Shown: positions 7,866-16,993 of the stretch, one piece after another
Layout of the letters: every line of letters begins with the position of its first letter
How positions within the stretch are numbered: position 1 is the first letter of the stretch
Source of the DNA: Prevotella sp.
Lineage (GTDB): Bacteria; Bacteroidota; Bacteroidia; Bacteroidales; Bacteroidaceae
NCBI GenBank assembly: GCA_017402445.1
Contig: JAFPME010000002.1
Span: forward strand, 62,001-126,000
Reading direction: 5' to 3'
DNA: 64,000 nt
Made by a program: the position numbers and the translations under genes
The notes under the pieces: model-generated
What the model was told of the DNA's origin: nothing
Databases searched by the model: none
Seen by the model: the letters and a program-made list of their open reading frames with translations, nothing else

Positions 7866-9443
7866 ATGAAAAAGATATTCAACATGATGATGGCTGCTGC
7901 CATCGCAGTGTGCACGTTCACCGCATGCGAGGATGTGCCTATGCCCTTCAACAATCCGCTCGACTATCAGGAAGAAGACAACGAGGTCGTGATTGCTCCC
8001 GAGGGCGACGGAACCTTTGAAAACCCATTCAACGTGGCCGGTGTGCTGCAGTACATCAACACATTGGAGGCCGGAGTAGAGTCAGACAAGGATGTCTACG
8101 TGAAAGGCGTCGTCATCTCCGTCAGGGAACCGTTCTCCACACAGTACGGAAACGCCACGTTCACCATGTCGGACGACGACGAAGGAAGCAATGTCTTCAC
8201 CTTCTATCGTGGTCTCTACTTCGGAAACAAGAAGTATTCAAATGCAAACGACGTGAATGTCGTGGAGCTTGACAAGGTGGTTATCTGCGGACGCGTGATG
8301 AACTACGGTGGAAACACACCCGAAACAGCACAAGGCAAGGCATTTATCGTCACCATCAACGACAAGACTGAAGTGCCGAAGCCGGTGGAAAGCGGTGATG
8401 CCAAGGGCAACGGCACGCTGACTGACCCGTACAACGTGGCCGGTGTGCTGAAATACCTGCAGTCGCTCGGCGCTGATGTAACGTCTCCCGACGTGGTTTA
8501 CATCAAAGGCAAGGTAAAGGAAATCAAAGAACAATTCGGTTCACAGTTTGGAAACGCCACCTTCACGATGGTTGACGAGGGCTACAACGAAGAGTTCACG
8601 GCCTACCGCGTGCTCTATCTCGGCAACAAGAAGTTCGAAGACGGCCAGACAACGCTGAAAGAGAACGACGATGTCATTGTTTGTGGCAACGTGGTGAACT
8701 TCCATGGAAACACACCTGAGACCGCCCAGTACACAGGCTACCTCTACTCGCTCAACGGAAAAACCGAAGCCACGGGCGGAGGCGGCAGCGACCAGACCAA
8801 AACAAAGAAGGTCACCGTAGCTGAATTCATCGCAGCTCCTGAGAGCAACGACGTATGGTACGAGATTACTGGAACGGTGAAGAACCTGAAGGAGGGCGAC
8901 ATCTACGGCAACTTCGACATTGAAGACGAGACAGGGTCGGTCTATGTCTACGGTCTGCTCTCAGAAAAGGGTGGCGAGAAGAAGAAGTTCCAGGACCTCG
9001 TCGCTGCGAAAGGCATCAAGGAAGGCAGCAAGATCACCATCGTCGGAAACCGTGGTTCGTACAACGGAAAGATTGAAGTGATGAACGCCTACTTTGTCAG
9101 CATCGAGGGAGGTGACGCTTCCGACACCGGCGTCAAGACCGTTACCATCGCTGACTTCAATGCCGCTCCCGAGAGCAACGACGTGTGGTACCAGCTGACG
9201 GGGAAGGTAAAGAACCTGAAAGACGGCGACATCTACGGAAACTTCGACCTTGAAGACGCCACAGGTTCCGTCTATGTCTACGGTCTGCTCTCAGAAAAGG
9301 GTGGCGAAAAGAAGAAGTTCCAGGACCTCGTAGCAGCCAAAGGCATCAAGGAAGGCAGCACACTCACACTCATCGGCAACCGTGGTTCGTACAACGGAAA
9401 GATTGAAGTGATGAACGCTTACTTCGTCAGCGTCAGCAACTGA
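7866..9443 (+). CDS. lipoprotein with four OB-fold-like repeats
   Basis: Protein of 525 residues with a lipoprotein signal (TFTAC, Cys at about residue 21, followed by acidic EDVP). It has two tandem pairs of OB-fold-like domains. Repeats 1 and 2 (about residues 50-165 and 180-300) share NPFNVAGVLQY/DPYNVAGVLKY, QYGNATFTM/QFGNATFTM and GNTPETAQ. Repeats 3 and 4 (about 316-415 and 426-525) are near copies of each other, with AAPESNDVWY, GDIYGNFD, SVYVYGLLSEKGGEKKKFQD and GNRGSYNGKIEVMNAYFVS in both. OB folds often bind nucleic acids or oligosaccharides; the ligand here is unknown. It is the last gene of the receptor operon, 28 bp after the DUF5689 gene. Confidence 0.8.
   Translation: MKKIFNMMMAAAIAVCTFTACEDVPMPFNNPLDYQEEDNEVVIAPEGDGTFENPFNVAGVLQYINTLEAGVESDKDVYVKGVVISVREPFSTQYGNATFTMSDDDEGSNVFTFYRGLYFGNKKYSNANDVNVVELDKVVICGRVMNYGGNTPETAQGKAFIVTINDKTEVPKPVESGDAKGNGTLTDPYNVAGVLKYLQSLGADVTSPDVVYIKGKVKEIKEQFGSQFGNATFTMVDEGYNEEFTAYRVLYLGNKKFEDGQTTLKENDDVIVCGNVVNFHGNTPETAQYTGYLYSLNGKTEATGGGGSDQTKTKKVTVAEFIAAPESNDVWYEITGTVKNLKEGDIYGNFDIEDETGSVYVYGLLSEKGGEKKKFQDLVAAKGIKEGSKITIVGNRGSYNGKIEVMNAYFVSIEGGDASDTGVKTVTIADFNAAPESNDVWYQLTGKVKNLKDGDIYGNFDLEDATGSVYVYGLLSEKGGEKKKFQDLVAAKGIKEGSTLTLIGNRGSYNGKIEVMNAYFVSVSN
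8811..9440 (+). repeat. in-gene tandem duplication of a 330-bp domain
   Basis: Two consecutive 330-bp units (starting about 8811 and 9141) encode OB repeats 3 and 4 of the lipoprotein. Long nucleotide stretches are nearly identical, including third codon positions, which points to recent duplication or gene conversion. Confidence 0.8.
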
Positions 9444-9573
9444 CGTGTAACCACGGCTGACCGAGAACGCCGAAAAACCATCACGGCGGCCATGCTGCGG
9501 GGCAAGAACGCAAACATGGACCGCCGTTTGGAGCTGAAAAGCACGAAGAAAGCACAAAAAAGCGCTGAAAAGT

Positions 9574-9604
9574 TTGTGCAATCAGTAAAAAGTTCGTAAC
9601 TTTG
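9574..9604 (+). promoter_or_regulatory. rpmE promoter
   Basis: TTG (9574-9576), 20 bp, TAACTTTG (9597-9604), about 50 bp upstream of the L31 ATG. It is a good match to the Bacteroidota consensus and separates rpmE from the receptor operon. Confidence 0.7.
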
Positions 9605-9652
9605 CAGCCCAAAATACATCGAACAGTAATAACATTATTATTTAAACAAGAA

Positions 9653-9910
9653 ATGAAAAAAGGTATTCATCCCGAAAACTATCGCCCCGTCGTGTTCCGT
9701 GACATGTCCAACGGCGATATGTTCCTTACACGTTCTACATGCAAGACAACAGAGACAGTAGAATTTGAAGGCGAAACTTACCCCGTGGTTAAAGTCGAAA
9801 TCTCTAGCACCTCTCACCCGTTCTACACCGGAAAGAGCAAGCTCGTGGATACAGCTGGTCGCGTTGACCGCTTCATGAGCCGCTATGCTAAGAGCACAGG
9901 AAAGAAGTAA
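9653..9910 (+). CDS. rpmE: 50S ribosomal protein L31 type B
   Basis: Protein of 85 residues matching the zinc-free (C-minus, type B) form of L31: [15 protein letters not shown] at the start, [36 protein letters not shown], and a basic end. The CxxC zinc ligands of type A are absent. L31 binds the central protuberance of the large subunit and bridges to the 30S head. I chose the ATG at 9653 because family members begin MKKGIHP; the longer reading from 9602 would run into the promoter. It has its own promoter and a strong downstream hairpin, so it is monocistronic although it sits between two putative nucleic-acid-related genes. Confidence 0.95.
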   Translation: MKKGIHPENYRPVVFRDMSNGDMFLTRSTCKTTETVEFEGETYPVVKVEISSTSHPFYTGKSKLVDTAGRVDRFMSRYAKSTGKK

Positions 9911-9953
9911 TATATACCTTTTTATATATATTATACACACAACGTAACTCATC

Positions 9954-10000
9954 AGAAGTGCGTCAACGAGTAGTTGCATATGCTTGTTGACGCACTTCTT
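9954..10000 (+). terminator. strong hairpin after rpmE
   Basis: A stem of about 17 bp (AGAAGTGCGTCAACGAG paired with CTTGTTGACGCACTTCT) with a 12-nt loop, followed by GGTTTT. It lies between rpmE and the nuclease gene. Confidence 0.75.
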
Positions 10001-10030
10001 GGTTTTATCCGAACCGAAAACCGCAAGCCG

Positions 10031-10924
10031 ATGAAGAAAACTATAGCATTGCTCTTGCTCGGAGGCATGGCCATCACCTTCAATGCCTGCGGTAGCGACG
10101 ACGAGAACGAAAACTCGACTGCCGACACCAACATCAACAAAAACAGCACCGAAACGTGTACAGAGGCCTCACGACTGGAGTTTCCGCAGCTGAAAGGCGG
10201 AAACAGTATCGTCATTGTGCACCGCACCGGCGGCGATGTGAACTACAGCGTGGAATGGGACATCGACCTGAAATCGCAACGATGGTCATGTTACACGCTC
10301 GACCGCAAGACGCTCACCAGCCGCACCAGCCGATACTATGGCAATCCACAATACCCATTGGACCCCGATCTGCCCCTCCGATTCTATCTGGACCGCCCCA
10401 CGGCCGACTATTCCGAAGGCGACTATTTCTACGGTTCGGGCTACGACCACGGCCACATCTGCCCTTCGGCCGACAGACTCTACTCGAAAGAAGCCAACTA
10501 CCAGACATTCTTCCTCACCAATATGCAGCCGCAATACAACGCATTCAACGCGAATCTGTGGGCAAACATGGAAGAACAGGTGCGCATTTGGGCGCGCGCC
10601 AGTACCACCGACACGCTCTATGTCTGCAAGGGAGCTACCATCGACAAACCCGAACACCGGCTGCTGCCCATCAAGAACAAGCTGCTCGTGCCCCGTTATT
10701 TCTTCATGGCACTGCTTCTGAAGAATGCACAAGGCTTCCGTGCAATGGCATTCTGGGCTGAGAACGAGAATGTAGACCGCAGCAACGACAAGCTTTCCAA
10801 GTATGCCATCTCCGTCGACGAGCTGGAAAAGCGCACCGGCATAGACTTTTTCTGCAATCTTCCCGACGAAACAGAGAATCAGGTTGAGAAGAATCTCGTC
10901 GCCAACGCGTGGGGACTGAGATAG
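10031..10924 (+). CDS. DNA/RNA non-specific endonuclease, surface lipoprotein
   Basis: Protein of 297 residues of the beta-beta-alpha-metal NucA/Serratia nuclease family, which cleaves DNA and RNA using one Mg ion. The catalytic segment is DHGHICPSADR at residues 139-149 (family DRGH; His142 would be the general base, with the Arg replaced by His). The metal-binding Asn region is FFLTNMQPQYNAFN (Asn164, Asn170). The signal ends in a lipobox (FNAC, Cys at residue 20) followed by GSDDENEN; such acidic residues after the Cys act as a surface-export signal in Bacteroidota, so the enzyme probably faces outside. I chose the ATG at 10031 to give this signal peptide; the upstream in-frame reading overlaps the rpmE terminator. 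Confidence 0.9.
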   Translation: MKKTIALLLLGGMAITFNACGSDDENENSTADTNINKNSTETCTEASRLEFPQLKGGNSIVIVHRTGGDVNYSVEWDIDLKSQRWSCYTLDRKTLTSRTSRYYGNPQYPLDPDLPLRFYLDRPTADYSEGDYFYGSGYDHGHICPSADRLYSKEANYQTFFLTNMQPQYNAFNANLWANMEEQVRIWARASTTDTLYVCKGATIDKPEHRLLPIKNKLLVPRYFFMALLLKNAQGFRAMAFWAENENVDRSNDKLSKYAISVDELEKRTGIDFFCNLPDETENQVEKNLVANAWGLR

Positions 10925-11007
10925 GAAAGAGTGAAAAGCGAAGACTGGAGAGCAAAGGACAGAAAACTGAAAAATGAGAAAAGAAGAGTGAAAACGACAT
11001 GTGGAGA

Positions 11008-11928
11008 ATGAAACATCTGCTGACTGTCATCCTGATGCTCGCATGCTGCTTCTGCTCCTGCAACAGAAGCGATACCGAAACCGTACGCTCCATGTACTAT
11101 TGGAGCACGACTTTCCGTATCGACTCAGCCAAACAGGCCTTCCTTGAAGAGCATCACATCAGGAAACTCTACGTGCGATACTTCGACGTTGTCATGAACG
11201 AAGGCAACGAACCCATGCCTAATGCCACCATCCGCTTCGAAAGTACCATGCCCGACTCCACGGAAATCATCCCAACCATCTTCATAACTACCGACTGCAT
11301 GATGCAACCGGCAGGCAATCTGGCAGACAAAATCCTAGGACGCGTGCTGCAAATGAACGAAACGCACGACATCCTGAACGTGCACGAAATACAGATGGAC
11401 TGCGACTGGACACCCAAGAGCCGACAACACTACTTCGACTTCCTGACAGACCTGCGCGAGAAAGCCAAGAAGCATGGTCTCAGACTCAGCACGACCATAC
11501 GCCTGCACCAGCTCGCACAGAAAGCACCACCCGCCGACCGCGGCGTGCTCATGATGTACAACACGGGCGACCACACCGACATTCACTGCGAACGACCCAT
11601 CCTCGACATTGAAACAGCCAAGCCATACCTGCGCTATCTCAGCAGCTACAGCCTGCCCTTGGCCACCGCCTACCCCCTCTATCGCTGGGACATTGTCTTC
11701 CGCAACAACCGATATATGGGCATCCTGCACTTCGAGGACGAGTTTCCTGTCATGCCCGGCGACAGCATCGTCACCCGCGAACCGACACCCGAAATCGTTC
11801 TGCAGGCCCGTCGGCTCATCAACGTAAAACGCCCTCAGGCCAACGAGGAGACCATCCTCTTCGACCTGACCAACAATAACATCAAACGATTCAAACCTAA
11901 TGAATATGAAAAAATTCTTTCTGACTAA
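11008..11928 (+). CDS. lipoprotein of unknown function
   Basis: Protein of 306 residues from the ATG at 11008 (an ATG at 10999 would add MWR). It has a lipoprotein signal (FCSC, Cys at about residue 18). I do not recognise the family with confidence. The middle part has alternating strands and helices with DCDWTPKSRQHYFDFL and GLRLSTTIRLHQLAQ, reminiscent of a TIM-barrel fold of glycosidase type, and PLATAYPLYRWDIVF towards the end; no catalytic pair can be assigned. It follows the nuclease gene by 83 bp and overlaps the next gene by about 23 bp, so the pair is translationally coupled. Confidence 0.7.
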   Translation: MKHLLTVILMLACCFCSCNRSDTETVRSMYYWSTTFRIDSAKQAFLEEHHIRKLYVRYFDVVMNEGNEPMPNATIRFESTMPDSTEIIPTIFITTDCMMQPAGNLADKILGRVLQMNETHDILNVHEIQMDCDWTPKSRQHYFDFLTDLREKAKKHGLRLSTTIRLHQLAQKAPPADRGVLMMYNTGDHTDIHCERPILDIETAKPYLRYLSSYSLPLATAYPLYRWDIVFRNNRYMGILHFEDEFPVMPGDSIVTREPTPEIVLQARRLINVKRPQANEETILFDLTNNNIKRFKPNEYEKILSD

Positions 11929-13963
11929 TCTGCTCGTGCTCGTCTGCAGCGCAGGCGCATGGGCTTGCGGCGGCGAAGGACCTTCAACGCACAACTGGTA
12001 CATGTTCAGCATGTACCCACACTACGGCAACACCACCCCGGGAGAGAAACAAATCGAGGCGTTCTGGCGCAAATACGCTGACGACAACGACGAGTATTTC
12101 TTCTTCAACGGCCAAACCATGATGGAGAAAGCGCAGCAGAAGGGCGACACCGAAATGGAAGAGTACCTGAAACTGCTCAACCAGTTCCACGAAATCTGCG
12201 GCCAACTGCAAAACACGTGGAGCTACCCCACCAAGGAACAGCTGGCACAGCGACGCGCCACGCTGCAAAACATGGTCAACGTAGGAAAGAACAACAGCTC
12301 CAACCGCATGCGTCCGCAGTACATGCTGCTCGCCATGCGCGCCAACATGCTGCTCGGTAACTACCAGGCCAACGCCGACTACTGGGAGCAAAAGGCCAGC
12401 AGGATGCCCGAAAGCGTCTACCGCGTCATGATGAAAGGCATCTATGCCAACGCATTGCTGCACACAGGCAAGCGCCATGAGGCCTGGGACATCTATGCAG
12501 AGCAAGGCGACGTGCAGAGTCTGCGCTGGAGTGTGCGCAAGTTCCGCAACTTCGATGGCATACAGTCTATCTACAACGAGAACCCGAACGCACCGACCCT
12601 GACCTATCTTGTGCAGGACTTCGTCAACGACCTGCAGGAAACCATCGACTGCGACATGCTGAACTCCAACGAAACTGAGCTTGGAGAAGGCACAAGCCTC
12701 ATCAATATTGACCAGGCACGCCGTTTCATCAACCTTGCAGACGAAGCATCACGCAACAAAGCCACGCAGAATCCATGTCTCTGGAAGGCCGCCAGCGGCC
12801 TGATTCACCATCTGCTCGGCGAAGAACAGCTTGCCCTCTCCGACGTTGACGAAGCCATGAAGATGAACGGCAACGACCGCATGCACGACAATGCACGCTG
12901 CATCCGACTCCTGATCAAGGCTGCCACCTACGAGAAGACCAAGAAGTACGAGAACGAATTCTTCAAAGAAATGAGCTGGCTCGACCAGAAAATCAAGCAA
13001 GCTGGCGAAGACGACTGCTACTACGCAAACGTGAAGGACCGAGTGCTGCGCCGAGAACTGTACAAATGCTTCAAGAAAAAAGGCGAAACTTATCTGAGCA
13101 TCGCCCTCATGGCCAACGAAGGAGACAACGGCCGCTACAGCGAGTTCTACGAAGCCATCGACACGCTGCCGGCCAGCAATGTCGTTTCCGTCTACAACTT
13201 CCTCTGCAGCAAGCCCTCAAGCCGCATTGAGCAGATGGCATTCGACCGCGTGCAGAAGGACGACAACTTCTTCTACGACTTCATCGGAACGAAATACCTC
13301 AGCGAAGGACGCTTCAAAGACGCTATCCCATGGCTCGAAAAGGTGCCGCTGAAGTTCATCCAGGGACAGAACATCAGCTGGTACATGGCCAACCGCGACT
13401 ACACACGCCCCTGCTGGGTGAAGAGTTTACGCACCGGATGGGAAAACGAAGAGCAGACCGACGGCCCCGACCTCGGCACCATCCGGACCAACAAGAAACT
13501 CGACTTCTGCCGTGAAATGGTGCAGTTGCTCGCACAATACCCACTACAGAACGGCGAACAAAAGAGACAGACAGCCCATCAGCTCGCCATCCGCTACTAT
13601 CAGGCCTCACACTGGGGCGACTGTTGGTTCCTCGGACGCTACGGTACGTCTGTCGATCCGTTCTCCAACACCTGTACAGACACCGAATTGGACTTCGTGG
13701 CACAAGCCGTCAACTACCTACAGGTGAGCAAGAACTCCTCCGACTTTGCCACTCGACAGGAAGCTCTCTACGCGTTGGCTCTCCTTCCTATCGACTATTG
13801 GATCGAATATGACTGGAACAATGAAGTCGTAAAGGTGAACCGCGACAGCCGTCAGTACGCTTCACTGGCCGAGCTCGACGCCTTTGCTCGTCAGAATGTA
13901 GGCCGTGTGGCCACATTCGTATCGAATTGCGATGTACTGAGGCAGTTCCGCAAGCACCGATAA
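11906..13963 (+). CDS. large exported protein with TPR-like helical repeats, function unknown
   Basis: Protein of 685 residues from MKKFFLTN (an ATG two codons earlier, at 11900, is also possible). The N-terminal signal ends in GAWAC, so it may be a lipoprotein. The bulk is helical, with repeat-like pairs (RPQYMLLAMRANMLLGNYQ, YANALLHTGKRHEAWDIY, EGRFKDAIPWLEKVP) suggesting a TPR-like superhelix. The early segment NWYMFSMYPHYGN is Trp/Tyr-rich. No enzymatic motif is seen. Its start lies inside the end of the preceding lipoprotein gene, so the two probably work together at the envelope. A strong terminator follows. Confidence 0.7.
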   Translation: MKKFFLTNLLVLVCSAGAWACGGEGPSTHNWYMFSMYPHYGNTTPGEKQIEAFWRKYADDNDEYFFFNGQTMMEKAQQKGDTEMEEYLKLLNQFHEICGQLQNTWSYPTKEQLAQRRATLQNMVNVGKNNSSNRMRPQYMLLAMRANMLLGNYQANADYWEQKASRMPESVYRVMMKGIYANALLHTGKRHEAWDIYAEQGDVQSLRWSVRKFRNFDGIQSIYNENPNAPTLTYLVQDFVNDLQETIDCDMLNSNETELGEGTSLINIDQARRFINLADEASRNKATQNPCLWKAASGLIHHLLGEEQLALSDVDEAMKMNGNDRMHDNARCIRLLIKAATYEKTKKYENEFFKEMSWLDQKIKQAGEDDCYYANVKDRVLRRELYKCFKKKGETYLSIALMANEGDNGRYSEFYEAIDTLPASNVVSVYNFLCSKPSSRIEQMAFDRVQKDDNFFYDFIGTKYLSEGRFKDAIPWLEKVPLKFIQGQNISWYMANRDYTRPCWVKSLRTGWENEEQTDGPDLGTIRTNKKLDFCREMVQLLAQYPLQNGEQKRQTAHQLAIRYYQASHWGDCWFLGRYGTSVDPFSNTCTDTELDFVAQAVNYLQVSKNSSDFATRQEALYALALLPIDYWIEYDWNNEVVKVNRDSRQYASLAELDAFARQNVGRVATFVSNCDVLRQFRKHR

Positions 13964-14037
13964 GCCACGGCGACACTGAAAGCCATGCTGCGTCGACACG
14001 GCTTTTCAGCCCTCGATAGACAACAAGCGACAGCCCG

Positions 14038-14080
14038 AAAGACCATTCCTGAACCCAAGACTGACTCAGGAATGGTCTTT
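14038..14080 (+). terminator. terminator after the envelope-protein pair
   Basis: A perfect 15-bp stem (AAAGACCATTCCTGA / TCAGGAATGGTCTTT) with a 13-nt loop, followed by TTCTTTT. It closes the operon ending at 13963. Confidence 0.85.
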
Positions 14081-14200
14081 TTCTTTTCTGTTCGCATCAA
14101 TCCTGGACAGACTTCATGCAACCGAGAACCCTCCGGAACGTGGGTTCGGTGAGTTGCTCCGCATGTAACCGAGTTCCACTCGCTTTGCGCGTCGAAGAAC

Positions 14201-14248
14201 TGAAAGTCGCCGCCTACGGGGAATTGAAAATCGCCGCCTACGGGGAAA
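14201..14248 (+). repeat. two tandem 24-bp units in an intergenic region
   Basis: TGAAARTCGCCGCCTACGGG plus GGAA and one variable base occurs twice in direct succession. It lies in the non-coding region between 13964 and 15365; no function is evident. Confidence 0.7.
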
Positions 14249-14327
14249 GGCAAAGGCAAAGCCAAAACTTTCAAATCTTACAAGTATGACTAAGATTTTG
14301 AATAGGAATGTATGATGCTTTGTAAAT

Positions 14328-14642
14328 ATTTCATACCGAAAAAACGGGTAAAGATTTTCTTTCATTCTACGAAGACGAAAGCGGTTGTTTTGTCAAAAGA
14401 ATCGAACAAAATCGGAAAATTTTTCTTTCCGTTTTTCAAAATGGCCCATGTTACGATGCAAAATGGCCCGTTCTGCCACGCAGAATGATTCATTCTGTCG
14501 AGCAAAACGGGCTTTTTTCGTGTGCAGAATGAGTCATTTTGAAAGCCCGGAAAATGTAAAGAAAACACAAGTCGTTTGTTTCCAGCGTCTTATAACTTTC
14601 TCATATTTCGCGCGTACGCGTCCGTCGGTTTTTTATTTTGGA
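14328..14642 (-). repeat. dispersed intergenic repeat, copy 2 (inverted), with five 22-bp units
   Basis: Reverse-strand copy of the repeat at 3825 and 56584. The array at 14431-14540 again has exactly five 22-bp units. Read on the minus strand they are AAAATGACTCATTCTG, AAAAAAGCCCGTTTTG, AGAATGAATCATTCTG, AGAACGGGCCATTTTG and AACATGGGCCATTTTG, each followed by a 6-bp spacer, the last spacer being AAAAAC as in the other copies. The flank with GACGGACGCGTACGCGCG is kept at 14610-14627. The outer flanks have diverged more than between copies 1 and 3. Confidence 0.8.
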
Positions 14643-14901
14643 AAGATGGCCTGCATTTCGTATAATAAATGTTATTTTGTAAGCATAATTCAGCGATTGC
14701 AAAGCCATCACATGCAGAGGGAGAAAACCAAGTTCTTACACTACTTTCTTATTCAGAACTGGCGTTCAGGAGGCTTTCCTCTGCGATATTGGAAAGTGCA
14801 GGCATGAAGTCGGGAAAAGGTTTCTGGGTAACGAATATTTGATAATGTAAAAGCCGACAGGCACTAATACGCGAATTATAAGGTCTTTAGTATCGGGATG
14901 T

Positions 14902-15011
14902 TTGGAGTTTTGGAGTGTAGGAGTTTAGACATTACTCTTGCAAGTCAAAGCCTATACTGGCGATGAGTCATCAGTTCTATGGGCTTCGCCATAGCTCTCA
15001 CACTCTGGAGA
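14902..15011 (+). repeat. MITE-like repeat, copy A
   Basis: About 110 bp matching 18835-18940 in the same orientation. The shared interior includes GGAGTTTAGACATTACTCTT, then AGCCTAT and ATCAGTTCTAT, and a GGCTTCGCC hairpin. The ends form an imperfect inverted repeat (GGAGTGTAGGAG against CTCTCACACTCT). No coding potential. Confidence 0.7.
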
Positions 15012-15158
15012 CAAAACGCACTGAGGAGCTTAGAAGACTCGTGTGGCCGTTGCTGTTATACGTTCCGTATCACGGCGACGGCCATACCGTTTTTTGAAGA
15101 ATGTACACTTTGAGGCAAATTTTGTTGCCTTGACGGCACAGGGTTGCCTTTTTTTTCG

Positions 15159-15166
15159 TATATTTG
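15159..15166 (+). promoter_or_regulatory. possible -7 element upstream of the phosphatase operon
   Basis: TATATTTG fits the -7 consensus, but no TTG lies at the right distance upstream, and the gene start is about 200 bp away. The remaining sequence between 15012 and 15365 shows no gene. Confidence 0.35.
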
Positions 15167-15365
15167 CACACAGAAAGAACCTTTTGTTATGCCAGTTGAG
15201 GCGAGCCAAGCCCGCTTGCGCCTCGCCCTGGCGAGAGCCTGAACCCTCTGCCGGTGCCGCCGGCCATCTCACAGCCCCCACGCCACGACCGCAGGCAAAT
15301 GACCATCGACGGGCGATGCGGAGAGTAGAATGGATGAATGAAAAACAACCTTAAATAATAACGTT

Positions 15366-16973
15366 TTGGTAGAAGAACCGAATTTCGAGTACAAGTACGA
15401 GCTGGCATACCAGAACTCTTTTGCCGCGAGGCTCAGTTTCAGAATCATGAGCATTGCGGCGGGCGTCTTCCTCGTGGCTGTCATCTTGTTCTTTCATTTC
15501 ACCGGCGACAGTATGTCGCTGCCTCTGACCCACGAGATCGTGAAATACGGCATGGTGGTGTTCTTCGTGGGGCTGGCGTTGTTGTTCGTCTTCTGCACCA
15601 TTGCCATCTATCAGATGGTGAAGCCGCTGCAGTTGTTCGCTGAGGCTGCGGTGAATATCGCCAAGGGCAATCTGGACACGCCGTTGCCGGAGATCAAGTC
15701 GAAAGACGAGCTGCTGCACCTGCGCAACTCCTTCGAATATATGCAGTCGTCGCTGAAGCAGCATATTGAGGACCTGAAAACCACCACGGTCAGCCAGCAG
15801 CGGCTCCAGAGCGAGCTCATCATCGCCCACGACATCCAGATGGGCATGATTCCCACCATCTTCCCCGAGCGCGACGACCTCGACCTTTTCGCCTCGATGA
15901 CACCAGCCAAAGAGGTGGGCGGCGACCTCTACGACTTCATCATCGAGGGTGATGAGCTCTTCTTCATCATCGGCGACGTGGCGGGGAAGGGGGTGCCGGC
16001 GTCTCTTTACATGGCCGTCACCCGCACGCTGTTCCGCAACCTGGCGGGCAACTACCAGAGTGCGGCCAACATCATGCGCGAGATGAATCATGCCATCGCC
16101 TCCACCAACGACTCTATGATTTTCGTCACCGCTTTCATCGGCGTGCTCGACCTCAAGACCCATCACCTGACCTATTGCAACGCGGCCCATAACGCGCCGG
16201 CCATCCTGATGCCCGATGGCAGTTGCCGGCTGTTGGACGTCGACACCAATCTTCCCATCGGCATCGAGGATCACTTCAACTATGAGGAGCAGCAGATACC
16301 GTTTCCCGTGGACACAGCGCTGCTGCTCTATACCGACGGTCTGACGGAAGCCACATATATGGCCGGCGACGGCAGCCGGAAACTTTTTGGCGAGGAGCGC
16401 ATCTTGCACGACTTAGGGAAGAACAAGAACGCCTCGGCCATAGAGACCGTCGACTATCTCAAGCAGCATGTCACGGTGTTTGCCGACGGTTTGGAGCAGG
16501 GCGATGACCTGACCCTGATGTTCCTTCGCCACGGCTCATCGCAGAAACACGCCTCACATGCGCCGCGCCGCATCATCATGAAGAACGAGATGTCGGAGGT
16601 AGGCCGTATGCGAGGTTTCATCTTCTCTGTATGCCGCGAGCACAATGTGGATGAGGAGACAGTGAAGACGCTGAATCTCGCCGCCGAGGAATGTGTGGCG
16701 AATGTCATCAACTACGCCTATCCTAAAGGAATCCGCGGCCATGTGGAACTGACGGCGGAGATTGTGGGCGGACAGCTCACGCTGACCGTCAAGGACCATG
16801 GCGTCGCCTTCGACCCCACCCGGCACCAGGACATCGACGTGGAAGCCGGGCTCGACGACCGTCCCATCGGAGGCCTTGGCATTCACCTCGTGAAGACCAT
16901 CATGGACACGATGACCTATCAGCGCACCGTCGACGGCTATAATGTGCTGACGCTGACCAAACAAATCAACTAA
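15366..16973 (+). CDS. membrane RsbU-like SpoIIE/PP2C phosphatase fused to an RsbW-like kinase domain
   Basis: Protein of 535 residues. Two membrane helices (about residues 22-47 and 59-81) are followed by a HAMP linker and a coiled coil. A SpoIIE-type PP2C Ser phosphatase domain follows (about 150-370: AHDIQMGMIPTIFPER, AKEVGGDLYDF with the metal-binding Asp, IGDVAGKGVPASLYM, LYTDGLTEA). A C-terminal GHKL ATPase domain of the RsbW/SpoIIAB type comes last (about 400-530: LAAEECVANVINYAYP with the Asn of the N-box, GGLGIHLV as the G-box). It thus joins phosphatase and anti-sigma-type kinase in one sensor. The start is TTG at 15366; an in-frame stop at 15339 leaves no upstream ATG. A STAS antagonist is encoded downstream at 19016. 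Confidence 0.9.
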   Translation: MVEEPNFEYKYELAYQNSFAARLSFRIMSIAAGVFLVAVILFFHFTGDSMSLPLTHEIVKYGMVVFFVGLALLFVFCTIAIYQMVKPLQLFAEAAVNIAKGNLDTPLPEIKSKDELLHLRNSFEYMQSSLKQHIEDLKTTTVSQQRLQSELIIAHDIQMGMIPTIFPERDDLDLFASMTPAKEVGGDLYDFIIEGDELFFIIGDVAGKGVPASLYMAVTRTLFRNLAGNYQSAANIMREMNHAIASTNDSMIFVTAFIGVLDLKTHHLTYCNAAHNAPAILMPDGSCRLLDVDTNLPIGIEDHFNYEEQQIPFPVDTALLLYTDGLTEATYMAGDGSRKLFGEERILHDLGKNKNASAIETVDYLKQHVTVFADGLEQGDDLTLMFLRHGSSQKHASHAPRRIIMKNEMSEVGRMRGFIFSVCREHNVDEETVKTLNLAAEECVANVINYAYPKGIRGHVELTAEIVGGQLTLTVKDHGVAFDPTRHQDIDVEAGLDDRPIGGLGIHLVKTIMDTMTYQRTVDGYNVLTLTKQIN

Positions 16974-16993
16974 AACCTTAAATACGAATCAAT

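Noticed and set aside
14385..14807. 140-codon plus-strand open frame
   Set aside because: It runs through the inverted dispersed repeat and is not open in the other two copies.
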